Part shown: positions 8,058 through 18,401 of the stretch, one piece after another
Numbering within the stretch: position 1 is the first letter of the stretch
Layout of the letters: the number at the start of each line of letters is the position of its first letter
Origin: Amycolatopsis cihanbeyliensis
GTDB taxonomy: Bacteria; Actinomycetota; Actinomycetes; Mycobacteriales; Pseudonocardiaceae
DNA length: 64,000 nucleotides
Direction of reading: 5' to 3'
Assembly: GCF_006715045.1 (NCBI RefSeq)
Contig: NZ_VFML01000001.1
Coordinates: 1,116,001 to 1,180,000, forward strand
Translations under genes and position numbers: made by a program
The notes under the pieces: generated by a model
Told to the model about the DNA's origin: nothing
Seen by the model: only the letters and a program-made list of their open reading frames with translations
The model's database searches: none

Positions 8058-10709
8058 CCCTCGCAGGTACCGCAGATAGGGGTCGGTGGCCGGGTGCTGG
8101 TGCACCCGGATCCGCCCGTCGAGCACCACCACGCCCGCCGGGGTGGCCACCAGGGGGTTCAGGTCGAGCTCGGCGACCTCGGTGACGAGCTCGGCCAGCG
8201 CGCTGACCCGCAGCAGCACGTCGCGCAGGGCGTCGGTCAGGACTCCTTCGGCGCGCAGGGCGGCCGAGCAGCGGAGCCCACCGAGCAGCCGGTCGGCGTC
8301 GCTACCGGTCAGTGGGGCCAGCCGGGCGGCCCGGTCGTCGACCAGATCGGTGTCCACGCCGCCGAGGCCGAAGACCACCAGCGGGCCGAACACGTCGTCG
8401 GAGCTGATGCCGACCAGCAGTTCCCGGCCGGGCGCTGCCATCGGCTGCACCACCACGCCACGCAGGGCGTCGCCGAACCGGTCCGCGAATCCCGTCCAGG
8501 CCGCCCGGATGCCCACGGTGTCCCGAACGTCCAGCAATACCCCACCGGCCCCGCTCTTGTGCAGGACGCCTTCCGCTACGGCCTTGACGGCGACCGGGCC
8601 GCCGAACCGGTCGTGGGCCGCGACGGCTGCCTCCTCGTCCGCGGCGAACTCGGTGGCTGTCACCGGGATGCCGAAACAGCCGAGCAGTTCGGTGACCGTG
8701 GCCGGTTCGAGCCAGCCGCCACCGGGGTGGCCGGTCATCCAGTCGGCCACCAACCGCCGCGCGAGGGTGAGCTCGAGGTCGGCGAACTCCGGGGGCTGTC
8801 CCTCCTGCAGGCGCAGCCACTCGGCGTAGGTGGCCAGCTTGCCCAGTGCGGCGGCGGCCTGTTCCGGGTCGGCGTAGCTCGCGGTGGCCGGTGTACCTCC
8901 CGTGTCGCACAGCGCCGCGACGTGCTCGGCCTGGCCGGGGCGGACCGCGAGCACCGGCTTGCCGCGCCGGGTGACCGTGGCCAGCTCGGCGCCGGGATCG
9001 CCGAGCGCGGTCGGTAGCGCGGCGGCGATCACCACGTCCACCGCCGCGTCGGTGAGCAACGCACGCACCGCTCCGGCGAACGCGTCGGGAACCACCGCGG
9101 CGCTGGTGTCGACCGGGTTGCGCACGCTGGCCTGCCGCGGCAGCAGCGAGCGCAGCCGATCTTCCGTCGCCGCCGCCAGTTCGGGCAGCACCAGCCCGTG
9201 CCGGGCGCAGGCGTCTGCGGCCAGGACGCCGGTGCCGCCGGCGTTGCTGATCACCGCGACCCGGTTGCCCGCGGGCAGTGGCTGCCAGCGCAACGCGGCG
9301 AGCACGGTCAGCAGCTCGCTCACCGAGTCCACCGCCATCACCCCGGCCTGCTCGAACAACGCGTCCCTGGTCACGGCCGGAGTCGCCGTCGCGGCCGTGT
9401 GCGAGGCCGCGGCCCGCTGGGCGGCAGGGGTGCTGCCCGCGCGGATGGCGAGCACCGGCTTCTCCCTGGCGAGCGCGCGGGCGAACCGGGAGAACTTGCG
9501 GGGGTTGCCGAAGGATTCGAGGTACAGCACGGCGGCCGCGGTTCGCGGGTCGCGCCGCCACCACAGCAGCAGGTCGTTGCCACTGACGTCGTACTTGTCG
9601 CCCGTCGACACCAGCGCCGACACACCGAGCCCGGCCGAGCCGAGCAGCTCGGTCAGTGCGATCGCGACGCCACCGGACTGGGTCAGCACGCCGATGTCAC
9701 CGGCGGGTGGCGCGGCCCGCAGGAACGTCGCGTTCATCCCGATGCCGGGGTCGGTGTTGGCCACCCCGATGCAGTTCGGCCCGACCAGCCGCATGCCGTG
9801 GCGGCGCACGGACTCCCGCACCCGCTGCCCCAGGGTCCCGTTCAGTCCGGCCGAGACCACCACGACCGCGGCGACTCCGGCCGCGCCGCACTGCTCGACC
9901 GCGTCGGGCACCGCGACGGCCGGCACGCAGACCACCGCTAGCTCGGGCACCGAGGGCAGGTCCGCCACGGCGGGGCCGCACGGCACGCCGAGCACCTGCT
10001 CGGCGTGCGGGTTGACCGCGAACAGCTCACCGGCGAACCCCGCGTCGAGCAGATTGCGCAGCACTGCGTTACCGACCGCGTCCGGTCGGCGGCTCGCGCC
10101 GACGACCGCGATCGACTCCGGCGCGAGCACTCGGCGCAGGCTGGCGGTAGCGGCCACCCGCTCCCGGTCGGCCACCGCGTCCAGGTACCGGTCCCCCGCG
10201 TCCACCGCGAGCTCCACCGAACGTTCCGGCCCGGTGCCGGTCAGCACCAGCGGCAGCCCGAGATCGCGCAACACCCGGATGATGCCCGCGTTCTCGGCGA
10301 GCACCACCGCCACGAGGCGGGCGATGCCGTGCTCCCTGGCCACGGAGACCAGCTGCTCCAGCAGCAGCGTACCGACGCCACCTGCCTGGGCCGCCCCCTC
10401 GACGACGAGCGCGACTTCGGCGGCGCCGGGCTCGGCGGTGGCCTCGTAGCTGGCGACGCCGATCAGCCGGCCGGACAGGAAGGCTCCCGCCGAGGCGTGT
10501 CGCGGTCCCGTCTCGGCGGCGATCCGGCGGACGAGGTCGCCCAGCCGCGAGGGCCGCGGGCCGAAGAACCTGAAGTAGCTGTCGCGTTCGTCCAGCCTGC
10601 GGTGCAGCGCGAGGATCTCCGCGGCGTCGCCCGGCGTCAGCGGGCGCACCAGAACGACCCGGCCATCGGCCAGCAGCGAGTACCTGCCCTGCTCATGCGC
10701 ATCGCGCAT
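8055..10709 (-). CDS. GNAT acetyltransferase fused to ADP-forming acyl-CoA synthetase
   Basis: I use the ATG 10709-10707, preceded by GAAGGAGGG; the product has 884 residues. An N-terminal GNAT domain (about 15-175) contains RPLTPGDAAEILALHRRLDERDSYFRFFG and a V-E-G-A-A-Q-A-G-G-V-G-T CoA loop. The NDP-forming acyl-CoA synthetase parts follow: CoA-binding Rossmann (SIAVVGASRRPDAVGNAVLRNL), succinyl-CoA ligase-like flavodoxin domains (LTQSGGVAIALTELL), a loop with His (RAAASHTAATATP) and a C-terminal ATP-grasp (GPVAVKAVAEGVLHKSGAGGVLLDV). The SHTAA histidine, the phosphorylated residue in active ADP-forming acetyl-CoA synthetases, is retained, so the enzyme may make ATP from acyl-CoA. Pat-type lysine acetylation is the alternative. 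It overlaps the end of the carbamate kinase gene by 17 bases. Confidence 0.85.
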   Translation of the reverse strand: MRDAHEQGRYSLLADGRVVLVRPLTPGDAAEILALHRRLDERDSYFRFFGPRPSRLGDLVRRIAAETGPRHASAGAFLSGRLIGVASYEATAEPGAAEVALVVEGAAQAGGVGTLLLEQLVSVAREHGIARLVAVVLAENAGIIRVLRDLGLPLVLTGTGPERSVELAVDAGDRYLDAVADRERVAATASLRRVLAPESIAVVGASRRPDAVGNAVLRNLLDAGFAGELFAVNPHAEQVLGVPCGPAVADLPSVPELAVVCVPAVAVPDAVEQCGAAGVAAVVVVSAGLNGTLGQRVRESVRRHGMRLVGPNCIGVANTDPGIGMNATFLRAAPPAGDIGVLTQSGGVAIALTELLGSAGLGVSALVSTGDKYDVSGNDLLLWWRRDPRTAAAVLYLESFGNPRKFSRFARALAREKPVLAIRAGSTPAAQRAAASHTAATATPAVTRDALFEQAGVMAVDSVSELLTVLAALRWQPLPAGNRVAVISNAGGTGVLAADACARHGLVLPELAAATEDRLRSLLPRQASVRNPVDTSAAVVPDAFAGAVRALLTDAAVDVVIAAALPTALGDPGAELATVTRRGKPVLAVRPGQAEHVAALCDTGGTPATASYADPEQAAAALGKLATYAEWLRLQEGQPPEFADLELTLARRLVADWMTGHPGGGWLEPATVTELLGCFGIPVTATEFAADEEAAVAAHDRFGGPVAVKAVAEGVLHKSGAGGVLLDVRDTVGIRAAWTGFADRFGDALRGVVVQPMAAPGRELLVGISSDDVFGPLVVFGLGGVDTDLVDDRAARLAPLTGSDADRLLGGLRCSAALRAEGVLTDALRDVLLRVSALAELVTEVAELDLNPLVATPAGVVVLDGRIRVHQHPATDPYLRYLRG

Positions 10710-11628
10710 TGTGCCCTCCTTCGGGTAGCACCCTGGTTCCAGCGGTCCCGGCGAGGATCGCGGCGGCGTCGGCCAGCTCGCCGATGGCGGCGGCCCGGCC
10801 CTGTTCGGTGAGAAATCGGCGGCAGGCCTCGACCTTGGGGCCCATCGAGCCATCCGGCAGGCCGAGCCGTTCGAGATCGGCCGCGGTCGCCTCGGTGACC
10901 GGTCGTGCCGACGGGGTGCCGAAGTCGCGGTACACCGCGGGCACGTCGGTGAGCAGCAGCAGCGCGTCCGCGTCGAGCCGCTCGGCGAGCAGCGCGGCGG
11001 CGAGGTCCTTGTCCACCACCGCTTCCACGCCCCGCCGGTTACCGTCGGCGTCGACGGCGACCGGCACGCCCCCGCCACCGGCGGCGATGACCACGGCCCC
11101 CGCCTGGACCAGCCTGCGGATGGTGCCCAACTCGGCGACGTCGCGTGGTTCCGGCGAGGGGACAACACGCCGCCACTGGCGGCCGTCCCGGCGCAGGTCC
11201 CACCCGTGTGCGGCCACGACGGTCGCTGCCTCGGCGCGGTCGTACCCCGGTCCGATGAACTTGGTCGGCCACGCGAACGCCGGGTCTTCGGCGTCGACGA
11301 GGGTCTGCGTGAGCACCGCGGCCACCTCGCGGCCCGGCAGCGCGGTACCGAGAGCGGCGGCCAGCCAGTAGCCGATCATGCCCTGGGTCTCGGCCACCAG
11401 CACGTCCAGTGGGTACGGTCGCTCCAGCGCGCGGTCGGCGCTGGTTTCCAGGGCGAGCATGCCGACCTGCGGGCCGTTGCCGTGCACGAGCACCACGTCG
11501 TGTTCGGCGGCCAGCCCGGCCAGCGAGCCGACCGCGACCGTCAGGTTGGCCTGCTGGACGGCCGCGTCCGCGCGCTGGCCGCGGCGCAGCAGCGCGTTGC
11601 CACCGATTCCGATGACAAGCCTGCTCAC
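10693..11628 (-). CDS. arcC: Carbamate kinase
   Basis: The start is GTG 11628-11626, overlapping the TGA of the upstream carbamoyltransferase gene. The 311-residue length is normal for the family. Motifs are VIGIGGNALLRRG, VLVHGNGPQVGML, ETQGMIGYWL, VIAAGGGGVPV, GVEAVVDKDLAAALLAERLDADALLLLTDVPAVY and GSMGPKVEACRRFL. It converts carbamoyl phosphate and ADP to ATP, ammonia and CO2, the energy-yielding step of the arginine deiminase pathway, in the cytoplasm. The neighbours on both sides are pathway genes in the same operon. Confidence 0.93.
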   Translation of the reverse strand: MSRLVIGIGGNALLRRGQRADAAVQQANLTVAVGSLAGLAAEHDVVLVHGNGPQVGMLALETSADRALERPYPLDVLVAETQGMIGYWLAAALGTALPGREVAAVLTQTLVDAEDPAFAWPTKFIGPGYDRAEAATVVAAHGWDLRRDGRQWRRVVPSPEPRDVAELGTIRRLVQAGAVVIAAGGGGVPVAVDADGNRRGVEAVVDKDLAAALLAERLDADALLLLTDVPAVYRDFGTPSARPVTEATAADLERLGLPDGSMGPKVEACRRFLTEQGRAAAIGELADAAAILAGTAGTRVLPEGGHNARCA

Positions 11629-12569
11629 CGGTCCCGCCTCTGCCCATGCAGCTTGCCGCCCAGCAGCGCGGTCAGTACGGTCTGCGCGACCGGCTGCCGG
11701 TTCGCGGCCTGCTGGAACACGACCGACCGGGGACCGTCGATGACCTCGGCGGTGACCTCCTGGCCGCGGTGGGCGGGCAGGCAGTGCAGGAACACAGCGT
11801 CCGGTGCGGCCGCGGCCAGCACTGTCTCGTCGACCTGGTAGGGCGTCAGCGCGGCCCTGCGCGCGGCCGCTTGCTCGGCGGGGTCGCCCATGGAGACCCA
11901 CACGTCGGTGTAGACCGCACTGGCGCCCCGTGCCGCCGTCTCCGGGTCGTCGGTCCAGTCCACAGTGCTGCCCGTCGTCGCGGCGATCCTTCGCGCGGTG
12001 GCGATCGCGGTCGGATCGGGTGGGTAGGCCGCCGGGGTGGCCAGGGTGATGTCGACGCCACAGAGGGCGGCGGCCTGGGCGAGGCTGGCGGCGACGTTGT
12101 TGCCCGCGCCGAGGTAGGCGATCCGTCGGCCGTCGAGGTCGCCGAACACCTGCCGCAGGGTGAGCAGGTCGGTGAGGCTCTGCAGCGGGTGGTGCCCGTC
12201 GGTGAGCGCGTTGATCACCGGAACGGTCGCGGCACGGGCGAACCGCGTCAGGTCCTCGTCCGAGGACGTGCGGACGATGATGGCGGCCGCGTAGCTCGAC
12301 AGCACCCTGGCGGTGTCCTCGATGGTCTCGCCCCGGCCGAGTTGCAGGTCGGTGCCGGTGAGCATCGTCGGCGACCCGCCGAGGCGCAGCACGGCCGCCT
12401 CCGTGGACACCCTGGTCCGGGTGGACGGTTTGGTGAAGTGCAGCGCCACGAGCCGGTTGTGCAGCAGCATCGGTTCGTGGTCGGGGTCGGCGGCGTAGCA
12501 CTGGGCCAGCCGCAGCACTTCGCCGGTGTCGGCCGTGCTCAGGTCGGCCGTGGTGAGCAGGTCCTTCAT
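11625..12569 (-). CDS. arcB: Ornithine carbamoyltransferase (catabolic by context)
   Basis: The start is ATG 12569-12567 and the product has 314 residues. Carbamoyl-phosphate motif KPSTRTR, the segment LGAGNNVAASLAQAAALCGVDITLATP, VYTDVWVSMGD and the ornithine-site motif VFLHCLPAHRGQEV are all present. In the deiminase pathway it runs in the direction citrulline plus phosphate to ornithine plus carbamoyl phosphate. The sequence alone does not separate catabolic from anabolic enzymes; the location between arcA and arcC does. It overlaps arcC by four bases. Confidence 0.93.
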   Translation of the reverse strand: MKDLLTTADLSTADTGEVLRLAQCYAADPDHEPMLLHNRLVALHFTKPSTRTRVSTEAAVLRLGGSPTMLTGTDLQLGRGETIEDTARVLSSYAAAIIVRTSSDEDLTRFARAATVPVINALTDGHHPLQSLTDLLTLRQVFGDLDGRRIAYLGAGNNVAASLAQAAALCGVDITLATPAAYPPDPTAIATARRIAATTGSTVDWTDDPETAARGASAVYTDVWVSMGDPAEQAAARRAALTPYQVDETVLAAAAPDAVFLHCLPAHRGQEVTAEVIDGPRSVVFQQAANRQPVAQTVLTALLGGKLHGQRRDR

Positions 12570-12583
12570 CGGGGTCCCTTTCG

Positions 12584-13783
12584 TCAGGTCCGGTCGCGTT
12601 CGATCGGGCAGCTCATGCAGCGCGGCCCTCCCCGGCCCCTGCCCAGTTCGCTGCCGGGGATGGTGATGACCTCGATGCCGTTGCGGCGCAGCATCGTGTT
12701 GGTGGTGACGTTGCGTTCGTAGGCGACGACGACGCCCGGCTCGACGGCGAGCACGTTGTTGCCGTCGTCCCACTGCTCACGTTCGGCCGCGCGCACGTCC
12801 TGCTCCGCCTGCAACACCCGCACGGCGCCGAGTCCCAGCTCGGCGGCGACGGTGTCGAAGAGTTCACCGTTCTCCTCGACGGCGGGCCGCGGGCTCGTGC
12901 CCGTCCGTCCCGGCCGCAGGGTGAACGACCGCAACCCGCCCAGCCCTGGATAAATGGTGAACGCGTCGGTGTCCACCATGGTCAGCACGGTGTCCAGGTG
13001 CATGAACGCGCGGGCACGCGGCAGCTGGACCGCGATGACCGCCCGCGCGGCATCCGCGGTGAACAGCCGGTGCGCCAGCAGCTCGATCGCCTCCGGGGTG
13101 GTGCGCTCGCTCATGCCGACCATCAGCACGCCGGGCGCGAGCACGTGCACGTCGCCACCCTCCAAGGTGCCCGGTTCGTCGTCCGGCCCGATCCAGCGCG
13201 GCATTCCGGCGTCGACGAACAGCGGGTGGAACCGGTACACCGCGTCCACGTGCACGCTTTCCCTCCGCCTGCTCGCTTTCGCCATCGGGTTGACGGTCAG
13301 TCCCTCGAACACCCGGCAGGAGGGGTCCCTGGCGAACAGGTGGTTCGGCAGCGGGCGCAGCAGGAAGTCATCCGGCGCGGCACTCACCAGGCGCAGGCTG
13401 GGGGTGCCATGCTCGCCGAGCTCACCGCGGGTGATCCCGCCGACCAGGGTCCTGGCCAAGTGCGCCGCGTCCATCGCGGCGAGGGCCTCCCTGAGCGCGG
13501 GCGCGGCTTGTGCCACCACCCGGTCGAGCACCCACGACCCGGCCTGCTCGTCCTTGAGGGTCTCGGCGAGCAGATCGCCGAACAGGTGCACCGTCACACC
13601 GCGTTCGCGCAGGGTATCGGCGAACACGTCGTGCTCCTGGCGTGCCCTGCGCACCCACAGCACCTCGTCGAACAGCAGGTCGTCCTTGTTGGACGGGGTA
13701 AGCCGCAAAAGCTCCAGGTCCGGACGGTGCAGCACCACCCTGCGCAGCCTGCTCACTTCACTGTACACACCGGACAGTTCCAT
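12584..13783 (-). CDS. arcA: Arginine deiminase
   Basis: The start is ATG 13783-13781, sharing a base with the stop of the antiporter gene. The protein has 399 residues. Family motifs are [20 protein letters not shown], the FARDPS segment, [33 protein letters not shown] (catalytic His) and the C-terminal catalytic cysteine in [12 protein letters not shown] (Cys about 389). It hydrolyses arginine to citrulline and ammonia in the cytoplasm. The genes after it (arcB, arcC) complete the pathway to ATP. The operon lies downstream of a DosR-like box, suggesting use under low oxygen. Confidence 0.95.
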   Translation of the reverse strand: MELSGVYSEVSRLRRVVLHRPDLELLRLTPSNKDDLLFDEVLWVRRARQEHDVFADTLRERGVTVHLFGDLLAETLKDEQAGSWVLDRVVAQAAPALREALAAMDAAHLARTLVGGITRGELGEHGTPSLRLVSAAPDDFLLRPLPNHLFARDPSCRVFEGLTVNPMAKASRRRESVHVDAVYRFHPLFVDAGMPRWIGPDDEPGTLEGGDVHVLAPGVLMVGMSERTTPEAIELLAHRLFTADAARAVIAVQLPRARAFMHLDTVLTMVDTDAFTIYPGLGGLRSFTLRPGRTGTSPRPAVEENGELFDTVAAELGLGAVRVLQAEQDVRAAEREQWDDGNNVLAVEPGVVVAYERNVTTNTMLRRNGIEVITIPGSELGRGRGGPRCMSCPIERDRT

Positions 13784-15171
13784 CACGCCGCCTCCAGCCC
13801 GGTGTAACCACCGTCGGCAGGTGCCGCGGTCTCCGCGGTGTCCCGCTCGCCGCGGCGCTTGCGGTAGGCCAGCCACACGTAGACGGGCATACCCGCGAGC
13901 AGCAGCAACAACCCCTTGGCCATCACCTCGTAGCCCGCGCCCGCGATGGCCCACACCGAGTAGCCGAAGGCCAGCACCGCGACCAGGCCGTGCCAGAACA
14001 GCCTGCGGCCATGGAACCGCTCCCGGTCGGTCACCAGCAGCATCAGCTGCGCCATGGCCGAGTAGGCGTAGGGCACCAGCGTGGTCAGGGTCGCTAGCAG
14101 GATCACGAAGGTGAACTGCTCGACGAGGGTGGCCGTGTAGTTCATCGCCATCAGCGCGGTGACCAGCACGCTAGAGACGACCAGCCCGACCACCGGCGTG
14201 CCGTTGCGGCTGGTGCGGGCGAATACCGCCGGGAACAGGCCGTCCTTGGCCGCCGCCATCGGCACCTGGCCCTGCAGCAGGACCCAGCCGTTCAACGCTC
14301 CGAACGCGGCGATCACCGCACCCGCCGCCACGGCGTTACCGGCCCACCCGCCGAACACCGCGCCCGCCGCGTCCGCGAACGGCGCGGTGGACTCGGTGAG
14401 TCTGCCGCGCGGCACCACACCCAGCACCGCGACCGTGCCCAGCACGTACACCACCGCCGTGACGACGGTGCCGATCATGGTGGCCCTCGGGATGGTCCGG
14501 CGGGGTTCCCGCACATCACCCGCGGGCACCGTGGCCGACTCGATCCCGATGAACGCCCACAGCGTCAACGCCGCCGCGGCCGTCACCGCACCGAACCCGC
14601 TCTGCTCGCTGGCGTTGAACGGCGTGAAGTTCGCCGGGTCGGCGAAGAACGGGACGATCAGCGCCACCACCAGCAGCGGCACCAGCTTGAGCACCGTGGT
14701 CACCAGCTGCACGATCGCACCCTGGCGGACGCCCATCGCGTTCACCGCGGTGACGCCCCAGATCGCGGCCAGTGCCACCAGCATCGCGGCCAACCGGTTA
14801 CTCGCCAGCACCGGGAAGAAATGCGCGAGGTAGCCGACGAAGGCCACGGCGATCGCGGCGTTACCCGCCCAGATCGCGATCCAGTAGCCCCACGCCGTCT
14901 GGAAACCGAGAAAGTCACCGAACGCCCTGCGCGTGTAGGCATACGGTCCTCCCACATCCGGATGGCGCTTGCCCAACCGGGCGAACACCAGCGCCAGCAG
15001 CACCGCGCCCAGCGAGGTGAACAGCCAGCCTACGATGCTCACCGCACCGTAGGACGCCAGCGAACTCGGCAACAGGAACACCCCGGATCCGATCATGTTA
15101 CCCACCACGAGCGCGGTCGCCGCCCACAGACCAAGGCCACGCCCACTCCGGCGAGACACCGACCTCGTCAC
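13783..15171 (-). CDS. arcD: Arginine/ornithine antiporter, APC family
   Basis: The protein has 462 residues and about 12 hydrophobic helices. The N-terminal motif [21 protein letters not shown] is the APC substrate-binding loop, and [25 protein letters not shown] is the conserved second motif. The GTG start (15171) has a good GGGAGGAAG site and overlaps the stop of the small upstream gene (GTGA). Family membership is certain; arginine/ornithine exchange is inferred from its place as the membrane gene of a complete deiminase operon. Confidence 0.85.
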   Translation of the reverse strand: MTRSVSRRSGRGLGLWAATALVVGNMIGSGVFLLPSSLASYGAVSIVGWLFTSLGAVLLALVFARLGKRHPDVGGPYAYTRRAFGDFLGFQTAWGYWIAIWAGNAAIAVAFVGYLAHFFPVLASNRLAAMLVALAAIWGVTAVNAMGVRQGAIVQLVTTVLKLVPLLVVALIVPFFADPANFTPFNASEQSGFGAVTAAAALTLWAFIGIESATVPAGDVREPRRTIPRATMIGTVVTAVVYVLGTVAVLGVVPRGRLTESTAPFADAAGAVFGGWAGNAVAAGAVIAAFGALNGWVLLQGQVPMAAAKDGLFPAVFARTSRNGTPVVGLVVSSVLVTALMAMNYTATLVEQFTFVILLATLTTLVPYAYSAMAQLMLLVTDRERFHGRRLFWHGLVAVLAFGYSVWAIAGAGYEVMAKGLLLLLAGMPVYVWLAYRKRRGERDTAETAAPADGGYTGLEAA

Positions 15172-15371
15172 GCTTCCTCCCTCGCATCCGTCGGCGTGTC
15201 TTGCCCGCCGGCGTCCGCCTCCTCATCCGGTGTGGACTCGCCGCTGTCGTCGTGGTACCGCTGCGCCAGGAGATAGCGCTGGATACCGCGTTCCGCCAGT
15301 TCGCCGACGTCGCGACTACTCGCACTCCTGCGGGCCTCCCACGAGGCACGCGCACTTTCTCGTCCGTCCAT
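15168..15371 (-). CDS. Small acidic protein, first gene of the arginine deiminase operon
   Basis: The ATG 15371-15369 has a GGGAGG ribosome site seven bases upstream and gives 67 residues. An in-frame GTG at 15386 is possible but less well placed. The middle, RDVGELAERGIQRYLLAQRYHDD, should form an amphipathic helix. The C-terminus is acidic and probably disordered (DEEADAGGQDTPTDAREE). There is no signal peptide or membrane segment. The stop overlaps the antiporter GTG, which argues for real translation and coupling. I do not recognise the family. It might regulate or assemble with the transporter or ArcA. Confidence 0.55.
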   Translation of the reverse strand: MDGRESARASWEARRSASSRDVGELAERGIQRYLLAQRYHDDSGESTPDEEADAGGQDTPTDAREEA

Positions 15372-15482
15372 GCCATGGCCTCCCACCGTTCGGTGTCGCG
15401 GGACCGCTTCTCGTGATCCGCCACCACAGCGAAACTAGGCGGCACGGCCGTTGCCTCGAAGTGGGAATTCGCCCTCCTCAGC

Positions 15483-15499
15483 AAGGACGAACGTCCCTT
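15483..15499. promoter_or_regulatory. Candidate DosR/DevR box before the arginine deiminase operon
   Basis: Read on the minus strand, the sequence contains GGGACGTTCGTCCT, matching the DosR core GGGACTTNNGTCCC at 10 of 12 fixed positions and forming a good inverted repeat (plus strand AAGGACGAACGTCCCTT). It lies in the 132-base gap between the P-type ATPase gene and the small first gene of the arc operon, about 110 bases before that start codon. This is the most symmetrical of the three sites found. Confidence 0.6.
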
Positions 15500-15503
15500 T
15501 CGA

Positions 15504-18218
15504 TCAGGGCATCTCGGACCGCGTCTGTCCATTTCGGCCCCTTTGGCCGCGGCGGTCGAAGCGGCGCCAGAGCACCTTGTCCGACTCGACGACGGCATAG
15601 GCCACGAGCCCGATGCCCAGCGCGAGCAGCCACGCCTCGGCGCCGACGGGCGCGGTGTGGAAGAGCGTGTTCAGTATCGGGACATAGGTGATCAGTGCCT
15701 GCAGCCCGAGCATGAGCGCGATCCCGCCGAGTAGCCACGGGTTGCGGCCCCGGGCGCGGAGCCGGTCCAGTGAACGGCAGCTGATCAGGTACATCACCTC
15801 GACGAGGACGAAGACGTTGATCGCGGCGGTGCGCGCCTCGGCGACCGGAACGCCCGAGGCCAGCTGTGCCTGGAACACCGCGAAAGCGCCGCTCACCAGC
15901 ACCAGCGAGACCAGCAGGATGCGGCGTACGAGGTCGCCGGTCAGCAACGCCTGTCCTGGCGACCGTGGCGGCCTGTCCATGATGCCGGGTTCCTTCGGCT
16001 GGAAGGCCAGGGTCAGGCCGAGGAACACGGCGGTGGTCATGTTGATCCAGAGGATCTGCACCGGCAGGATCGGCAGCGTGGCGCCGACCAGGATCGCCAC
16101 GAGGATCACGAGCCCTTCGGCGATGTTCGTGGGCAGGGTCCAGGCGAGGAACTTGCGGAGGTTGTCGAACACCCCCCGGCCCTCCTCGACAGCCGCCTCG
16201 ATCGAGGCGAAGTTGTCGTCGGTGAGCACCATGTCGGCCGCTTCCTTCGCCGCCTCGGTGCCCGCTTTGCCCATCGCGATGCCGATGTCGGCCTGGCGCA
16301 GCGCCGGCGCGTCGTTCACCCCGTCCCCGGTCATGGCGACAACCTGCCCCCGCCGCTGCAACAACCGCACCAGGCGCAGCTTCTGCTCAGGGGACACCCT
16401 GGCGAAGACCGTCGTGTCTGCGAGCTCGTCGTCCGGGGTCGTCGCGATGGCTGCACCACTGACCGTGCGCCGGGGCAGGCCGAACGCGTGCCCGATCGCC
16501 TCGGCGGTCGCACCGTGGTCACCGGTGATCATCTTGATCTCCACCCCCGCCCGGCGGCAGGCGGCGACGGCGTCCATTGCCTCGGGCCGGGGTGGGTCGT
16601 GCATCAGCTGGAGGCCGAGGAAGGTCAGCCGGCCCGGCAGGTCCTCCTCCCGGAGCACCTCGGTACCGCGAGGAGGGGTAAACCGGGCGAAGGCCAGCAC
16701 CCGGAGGCCGCGTCCTGCGTGCTCGGTCGCGATCGCGCGTACGGCTTCCCGGTCGAGTTCGACCCGGGTACCCGCCGCGTCCAGCTGGTCCGCGCACAGG
16801 GCGAGCACCCTTTCCGGGGCGCCCTTCACGTAGCCGGTCAGCCGTCCGGCCCAGTCCCGGTGCAGGGTGGCCATCAGCTGCCGCTCGGATTCGAAGGGCA
16901 GCGTGTCGACCCGCTGGTCGGCCGGCCGCTCGAGTCCGGCCTTGGCCGCGACGACGAGCAGGGCGCCCTCGGTCGGGTCGCCGACGATCTGCCAGCCGTC
17001 GTCGGTGACGCGCAGGGTCGCTTCGTTGCAGTGCACACCGGCCAGCAGACATTCGGCGAGTGCGTGATCCCGGCGGAGGTCGCCGGCCAGCTCGCCCTCG
17101 GGGGCGTAGCCGCTGCCGGTGACCGGGTAGGTGTTCTCGGCGGTCAGTACGGCGGTCACGGTCATCTCGTTCGCGGTCAGCGTGCCGGTCTTGTCGGTGC
17201 AGATGACTGTGGTGCCGCCGAGCGTCTCGACAGCGGGCAGCCGCCGGACGATGGTGTGCCGCCGCGACATCCGGGTCACCCCGATGGCCAGCACGATCGT
17301 GACCGCGGCGGGCAGCCCTTCCGGGATCGCGCCGACGGCCAGCGCCACCGCGGCGACGAACGTGTCCCCGAACGGGTCGCCCCGCAGCAAGCCCACCAAC
17401 ATGGTCAACGCGGCAAGTACCACGATCACCACCGCGAGCTTGCGGCTGAACCCGGCGAGCTTGCGGGTGAGCGGCGTCCCGGTGGACCCGGCGCCGCGGG
17501 TGAGCCTGCTGATCAGGCCCAGCTCGGTGTCCGCACCGGTCCCCGTGACCAGGGCCATTCCGCTTCCCCGGGTGACGATCGTGCCCGAATGGGCCAGGTT
17601 CGTCCGGTCGGCCAGCACGGCGTGCGACGGCAAGGCAGCCGCCGACTTCCCCGCGGGCACGGACTCGCCGGTCACCGCGGACTCGTCGATCTCCAGCGAC
17701 GTGGCCCGGACGAGGCGCACGTCGGCGGGCACCTTGTCGCCCGCCTGCAGTACCAGCAGATCACCCGGGACGAGTCCGGCGGCGGCGACCCGGCGGGTGG
17801 CGCCGTCACGCACCACGGTCGCCTCGCTGGCCGCCATCCGGGCCAGCGCGTCGATGGCCTGCCTGGCCCTAGCCTCCTGCACGTACCCGATCACGGCATT
17901 GAGCAGCACCACTCCGAGGATCACCCCGGCGTCGACCAGTTGCCCCAGCGCCAGTGTCACCGCGACGGCGGCCAGCAGCACGTAGACCAGGGGATCGTGG
18001 AACTGTCTGAGCAGTCTGCGCAGCGCCCCGCCGTCGGACTCGGTGGGAAGCGTGTTCGGCCCGTGGGCGGCCAAGTGCCGCCCGGCCGCCTCCGTGGTCA
18101 GGCCGCTAGCGGAATCTGTGTGCAGTTCCTCCGCGACCTCGGCCACGGTCAGCCGGTGGGCGCGTGATCGCAACGGGTCAGTGCCGCCCGTGACGGCGAC
18201 ACGGGTTTCGGTCGTCAT
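15504..18218 (-). CDS. P2-type cation-transporting ATPase (CtpF-like)
   Basis: From the ATG at 18218 the product is 904 residues; an in-frame GTG lies at 18227. It has the cation ATPase N-terminus ([21 protein letters not shown]), actuator domain ([17 protein letters not shown]), phosphorylation site [16 protein letters not shown], hinge [37 protein letters not shown] and about ten membrane helices. The layout is of SERCA/PMCA-like calcium or PMA-type ATPases, and the length is like mycobacterial CtpF, a DosR-regulated pump. Substrate cannot be read from sequence. It is transcribed away from the devR-like gene, with a DosR-like box in the shared gap. Confidence 0.88.
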   Translation of the reverse strand: MTTETRVAVTGGTDPLRSRAHRLTVAEVAEELHTDSASGLTTEAAGRHLAAHGPNTLPTESDGGALRRLLRQFHDPLVYVLLAAVAVTLALGQLVDAGVILGVVLLNAVIGYVQEARARQAIDALARMAASEATVVRDGATRRVAAAGLVPGDLLVLQAGDKVPADVRLVRATSLEIDESAVTGESVPAGKSAAALPSHAVLADRTNLAHSGTIVTRGSGMALVTGTGADTELGLISRLTRGAGSTGTPLTRKLAGFSRKLAVVIVVLAALTMLVGLLRGDPFGDTFVAAVALAVGAIPEGLPAAVTIVLAIGVTRMSRRHTIVRRLPAVETLGGTTVICTDKTGTLTANEMTVTAVLTAENTYPVTGSGYAPEGELAGDLRRDHALAECLLAGVHCNEATLRVTDDGWQIVGDPTEGALLVVAAKAGLERPADQRVDTLPFESERQLMATLHRDWAGRLTGYVKGAPERVLALCADQLDAAGTRVELDREAVRAIATEHAGRGLRVLAFARFTPPRGTEVLREEDLPGRLTFLGLQLMHDPPRPEAMDAVAACRRAGVEIKMITGDHGATAEAIGHAFGLPRRTVSGAAIATTPDDELADTTVFARVSPEQKLRLVRLLQRRGQVVAMTGDGVNDAPALRQADIGIAMGKAGTEAAKEAADMVLTDDNFASIEAAVEEGRGVFDNLRKFLAWTLPTNIAEGLVILVAILVGATLPILPVQILWINMTTAVFLGLTLAFQPKEPGIMDRPPRSPGQALLTGDLVRRILLVSLVLVSGAFAVFQAQLASGVPVAEARTAAINVFVLVEVMYLISCRSLDRLRARGRNPWLLGGIALMLGLQALITYVPILNTLFHTAPVGAEAWLLALGIGLVAYAVVESDKVLWRRFDRRGQRGRNGQTRSEMP

Positions 18219-18305
18219 GGTGTCCACTCAACGCGCGGCGGGGAAACCGGTTGTAGAGCACAAGGTCATCGACGTGACCGCCGACGGCACCGAGCCGCCG
18301 AATTG

Positions 18306-18319
18306 GTGACCTTGGTCCC
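18306..18319. promoter_or_regulatory. Candidate DosR/DevR box before the regulator gene
   Basis: GTGACCTTGGTCCC matches the DosR core GGGACTTNNGTCCC at 10 of 12 fixed positions. It is about 83-96 bases before the GTG of the response regulator and about 90 bases before the divergent P-type ATPase start, so it could serve both genes and give autoregulation, as in Mycobacterium. Confidence 0.5.
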
Positions 18320-18401
18320 CTGGATTGGATACTTGGTCCACGTCGAAAGACCTGTTCTCGTCGTAGCCTGGTGGGAAACACATGAGGAAGGTGATGTCCC
18401 G

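Noticed and set aside
5773..8058. 761-codon minus-strand frame opposite ppsA
   Set aside because: A typical high-GC antisense shadow; the plus strand holds an intact PEP synthase.
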